This document shows positions 7,061 to 8,816 of a DNA stretch of 8,816 nucleotides, piece by piece. How positions within the stretch are numbered: position 1 is the stretch's first letter; the number at the start of each line of letters is the position of its first letter. The DNA comes from Pseudomonadota bacterium (GTDB lineage: Bacteria; Pseudomonadota; Alphaproteobacteria; Rhodospirillales; Casp-alpha2), in NCBI GenBank assembly GCA_027620395.1, contig JAQBZY010000038.1, positions 1-8,816 on the forward strand. Direction: 5' to 3'. The notes beneath the pieces are model-generated. The model was not told the origin of the DNA. It searched no databases and saw nothing but the letters and a program-made list of their open reading frames with translations. Made by a program: the position numbers and the translations under genes.

Positions 7061-7509
7061 CCTTGTTCGCCTGGCTTTGCGATCGGCACGTCGGGCACCC
7101 AGAGATAGCCCGCCGGACAAAGGATGTAAGCCTCACGCAAGCCATGCGGCTTGTCGATGGCGCCGGCAAGAACGTCGTAACCAAGGGCGCGGGCCTTCGC
7201 CTCGGCTGCGTCAGGATCGCGGCCGTGCAATCTGATCTCGCAACCGATCCCGCGCGCCAAGTCGCCTTTGAGCGAGCCGCTCAAGGGATGGTCGTTATAG
7301 GTGTGATCAGCGTGCAGCATCCAGACCGCGCCGAAGCCGCTGTAGACGGCGAAGTCCGGGTCGGCATAGACCTCGTCGCCAGCCAACACCTCGACATGGA
7401 ACTGCCGCTGCGCCTCGATTGACGGCACCAGAAGATTGACGCCAAGGCCGGATAACGACCGCCCGAACCGATCCGCCGGCATCCAAGGGTCGCCTTGCCG
7501 CAATTTCAT
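7057..7509 (-). CDS. VOC (glyoxalase/bleomycin-resistance fold) protein
   Basis: Encodes 150 residues with the layout of one vicinal-oxygen-chelate domain pair: LGVNLLVPSIEAQRQFHVEVL (about 22-42, beta strand and helix), then AVYSGFGAVWMLHAD, then GIGCEIRLHGRDPDAAEAKARALGYDVLAGA (88-117), and the closing YILCPAGYLWVPDVP (128-142), which corresponds to the family's usual DPDGY-L/W block. The usual metal-binding His of the first strand appears to be Asn24, and the usual final Glu is not evident, so it may bind no metal or use other residues. The substrate cannot be predicted. The start is supported by GGAGAGGA 9 nt upstream. It begins 77 nt after the AOR stop on the same strand and overlaps the next gene by ATGA, so it is likely in one operon with both. 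Confidence 0.8.
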   Translation of the reverse strand: MKLRQGDPWMPADRFGRSLSGLGVNLLVPSIEAQRQFHVEVLAGDEVYADPDFAVYSGFGAVWMLHADHTYNDHPLSGSLKGDLARGIGCEIRLHGRDPDAAEAKARALGYDVLAGAIDKPHGLREAYILCPAGYLWVPDVPIAKPGEQG

Positions 7510-7518
7510 CTTTGCACG

Positions 7519-7526
7519 TCCTCTCC
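7519..7526 (-). promoter_or_regulatory. Ribosome binding site of the VOC gene
   Basis: On the minus strand GGAGAGGA ends 9 nt before the ATG at 7509. Part of it can pair in a short stem (CTCCA 7523-7527 with TGGAG 7534-7538), which might modestly limit access. That pairing is weak and only noted. Confidence 0.55.
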
Positions 7527-7586
7527 AGCGACGTGGAGGTTAGCAGATTTCGGGGTGGAAGCGATGATCGCCGTCACGGGGCCTAC

Positions 7587-8816
7587 TCAATACGGTCCGT
7601 CGGCTGGCAGCGGGCGCACGGACATCTCGGCATTGACCTGTTCCAGCCAGCGGGCCCGATGGGCACGAATCTCGCTGGCATGGTGGCGGGCCTTTTTCCG
7701 GGTCGGCGGCAACGCCTCGTCGAAGAAGAAGGAAGGTAGCTCATCGTCTTCCTCCTTGAAGCCGGCCTGATCGTTGAAGGCGCTCTCGAAAGCCAGGGTT
7801 TCGAGGCCCAGTTGCTTCAAAAACGTCACCGGCAGTTCGGTGCCAAGCGCATCGTTGATACCCCGCATCACGAGATCATGGTTGATGTTTGTCACCGAGC
7901 GCCCGAACACGCAAAGCCCGACCGAGTCCGCCGCCGCGCACAACATCTGCATTTCCAGACTGGCGGCGACCAATTCGGCCGTGCTTTTACCGGTGCAGTC
8001 CATGGTTGGAAGGTTGCCGGTCGTGTGGTCGGCACCCTGCGCCGTCGACATCATGGAAATCCCCGTGACTTCGATGACGCGCGGGTCATAGGCGCTGATT
8101 GCCTGACGCTTGATCACCGGCACCTTATCGATGCCGTAGTGCTCGCCGACGAAGGCGGTGCCATGCATCAGAATGCGGCCACGCTCGTTGCCGGCGCGAA
8201 TATCGTCGATCGCGGCCTGCATGAACGCGACGTCGCCGAATTCGGCTTGGCCGACGTGCATCAGGATCGCCAACGTCGCCCCCAACTCGATGGTGTCGAT
8301 TCCCAAATCGTTGGCTTCCGCGTTCAGCCTGGCGATGTCGTCTGGATCGGCGAGGCCGCAATTGGTACCCAAGAGCCCGATGGTTTCGTATTCCAAGGGC
8401 GAGACCAGTTCCTCGCCGTCCTTGCCGGCATAGATGTTCGAACATTGGATCATGCAGCCCGGCATGCAGGCATGCGTCGGCGTGCCGCCGCGTTCGATAT
8501 TCTGCTCGCGAATGAAGTCGCCGCCGACGCGGAGTCTTTCGACCTTCGGATCGACCAACTGCCCGGCCGAAAAGTTGCGGACCGGAATGCCGCCGGTCAA
8601 ATTCATGATGTCGGCGACCATGGCGGTCCCCAAATTCGACATATTCTGGATCGCCGCATCGACACTTAGCTTGGCACCGTAGTCGCGAACCGCCGACATG
8701 ACCTTCTTGCGGTCGTGGAACGGCGGCATCTTGTGCTTGTCGACGACGATCGCCTTGACCCTTTTCGAGCCCATGACGGCGCCGACGCCGCCCCGGGCCG
8801 CGCTCCTGACCGGCCG
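7587..8816 (-). CDS. Aldehyde ferredoxin oxidoreductase family protein, C-terminal part (partial)
   Basis: The gene enters from beyond base 8816; 409 codons are visible before the TGA at 7587-7589, of a family usually around 600-700 residues. The first visible residues, ARGGVGAVMGSKRVKAIVV, are the typical end of the AOR N-terminal domain, so the ATG at 8774 is internal and not the start. The C-terminal domains follow: HACMPGCMIQCSN (visible residues about 116-127) and ADSVGLC (296-302) supply the presumed four Cys ligands of a [4Fe-4S] cluster. GTNCGLADPDDI, LGIDTIELG, YDPR and the ending LPSFFFDEALPP are family signatures. These enzymes oxidise aldehydes or other carbonyls at a tungsten or molybdenum bis-pterin and pass electrons to ferredoxin in the cytoplasm. 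The specific substrate is not predictable. No ferredoxin or MoaD-like gene follows in the window; the next gene is a VOC protein 77 nt downstream. Confidence 0.92.
   Translation of the reverse strand, partial: RPVRSAARGGVGAVMGSKRVKAIVVDKHKMPPFHDRKKVMSAVRDYGAKLSVDAAIQNMSNLGTAMVADIMNLTGGIPVRNFSAGQLVDPKVERLRVGGDFIREQNIERGGTPTHACMPGCMIQCSNIYAGKDGEELVSPLEYETIGLLGTNCGLADPDDIARLNAEANDLGIDTIELGATLAILMHVGQAEFGDVAFMQAAIDDIRAGNERGRILMHGTAFVGEHYGIDKVPVIKRQAISAYDPRVIEVTGISMMSTAQGADHTTGNLPTMDCTGKSTAELVAASLEMQMLCAAADSVGLCVFGRSVTNINHDLVMRGINDALGTELPVTFLKQLGLETLAFESAFNDQAGFKEEDDELPSFFFDEALPPTRKKARHHASEIRAHRARWLEQVNAEMSVRPLPADGPY

Noticed and set aside
7061..7120. 20-residue N-terminal extension of the membrane protein
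   Set aside because: It would place a basic stretch before the signal peptide and deepen the overlap with the VOC gene; the ATGA overlap at 7057-7060 is a better start.
7523..7538. Short stem CTCCA/TGGAG in the AOR-VOC gap, considered as a terminator or translational switch
   Set aside because: Only 5 bp with no T tract; such stems are common by chance in GC-rich sequence.
8461..8477. Repeated GCATGC near GGCATGCAGGCATGCG
   Set aside because: It lies within the conserved AOR cysteine segment (codons for Ala-Cys-Met-Pro) and is explained by coding.
7812..8669. Long open frame of 285 codons on the plus strand opposite the AOR gene
   Set aside because: The minus-strand frame carries clear AOR signatures. 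The plus-strand translation has no recognisable motif and is the usual shadow of a GC-rich gene.

Overview
The window is about 63% GC by eye and densely packed with typical bacterial genes. The gene content suggests an alphaproteobacterium, perhaps Rhodospirillales or a related metagenomic lineage: a soxBDAG-type sarcosine oxidase operon, a TrkH potassium transporter, a small ribbon-helix-helix protein and a tungsten/molybdenum aldehyde ferredoxin oxidoreductase. The taxonomic guess is inference from gene content and protein style. There are no RNA genes, CRISPR arrays, insertion sequences or integrases that I can see. No gap between genes exceeds 77 bases, so there is no large non-coding stretch to explain.

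Plus strand, 1-4075: the end of soxB, then soxD, soxA and soxG. Spacing is tight: soxD follows soxB by 13 nt, soxA overlaps soxD by ATGA, and soxG overlaps soxA by 8 nt. Together they encode the beta, delta, alpha and gamma subunits of heterotetrameric sarcosine oxidase or a close paralogue such as N-methylglutamate dehydrogenase. The complex oxidatively demethylates an N-methyl amino acid and passes the one-carbon unit to tetrahydrofolate.

Minus strand, 8816-4076 (read right to left): the C-terminal two thirds of an aldehyde ferredoxin oxidoreductase that starts outside the window; a VOC-fold protein; a signal-peptide-bearing single-span membrane protein with a remarkable arginine-dyad cytoplasmic tail, joined to the VOC gene by an ATGA overlap; a ribbon-helix-helix protein with a lysine-rich tail; and trkH. 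The trkH gene is interrupted by one in-frame TAA that separates the first three potassium selectivity loops from the fourth, while all family motifs on both sides are intact. The two strands converge with zero spacing: the stop codons of soxG and trkH abut as TGATCA.

Most of the window is ordinary metabolism and transport. The points most worth a second look are the intact-looking but interrupted trkH, the AOR-VOC-membrane protein gene string, the arginine-dyad tail, and the C-x3-C-x3-C spacing of the presumed cluster ligands in the AOR. I found no convincing evidence of a wholly new multi-gene system.
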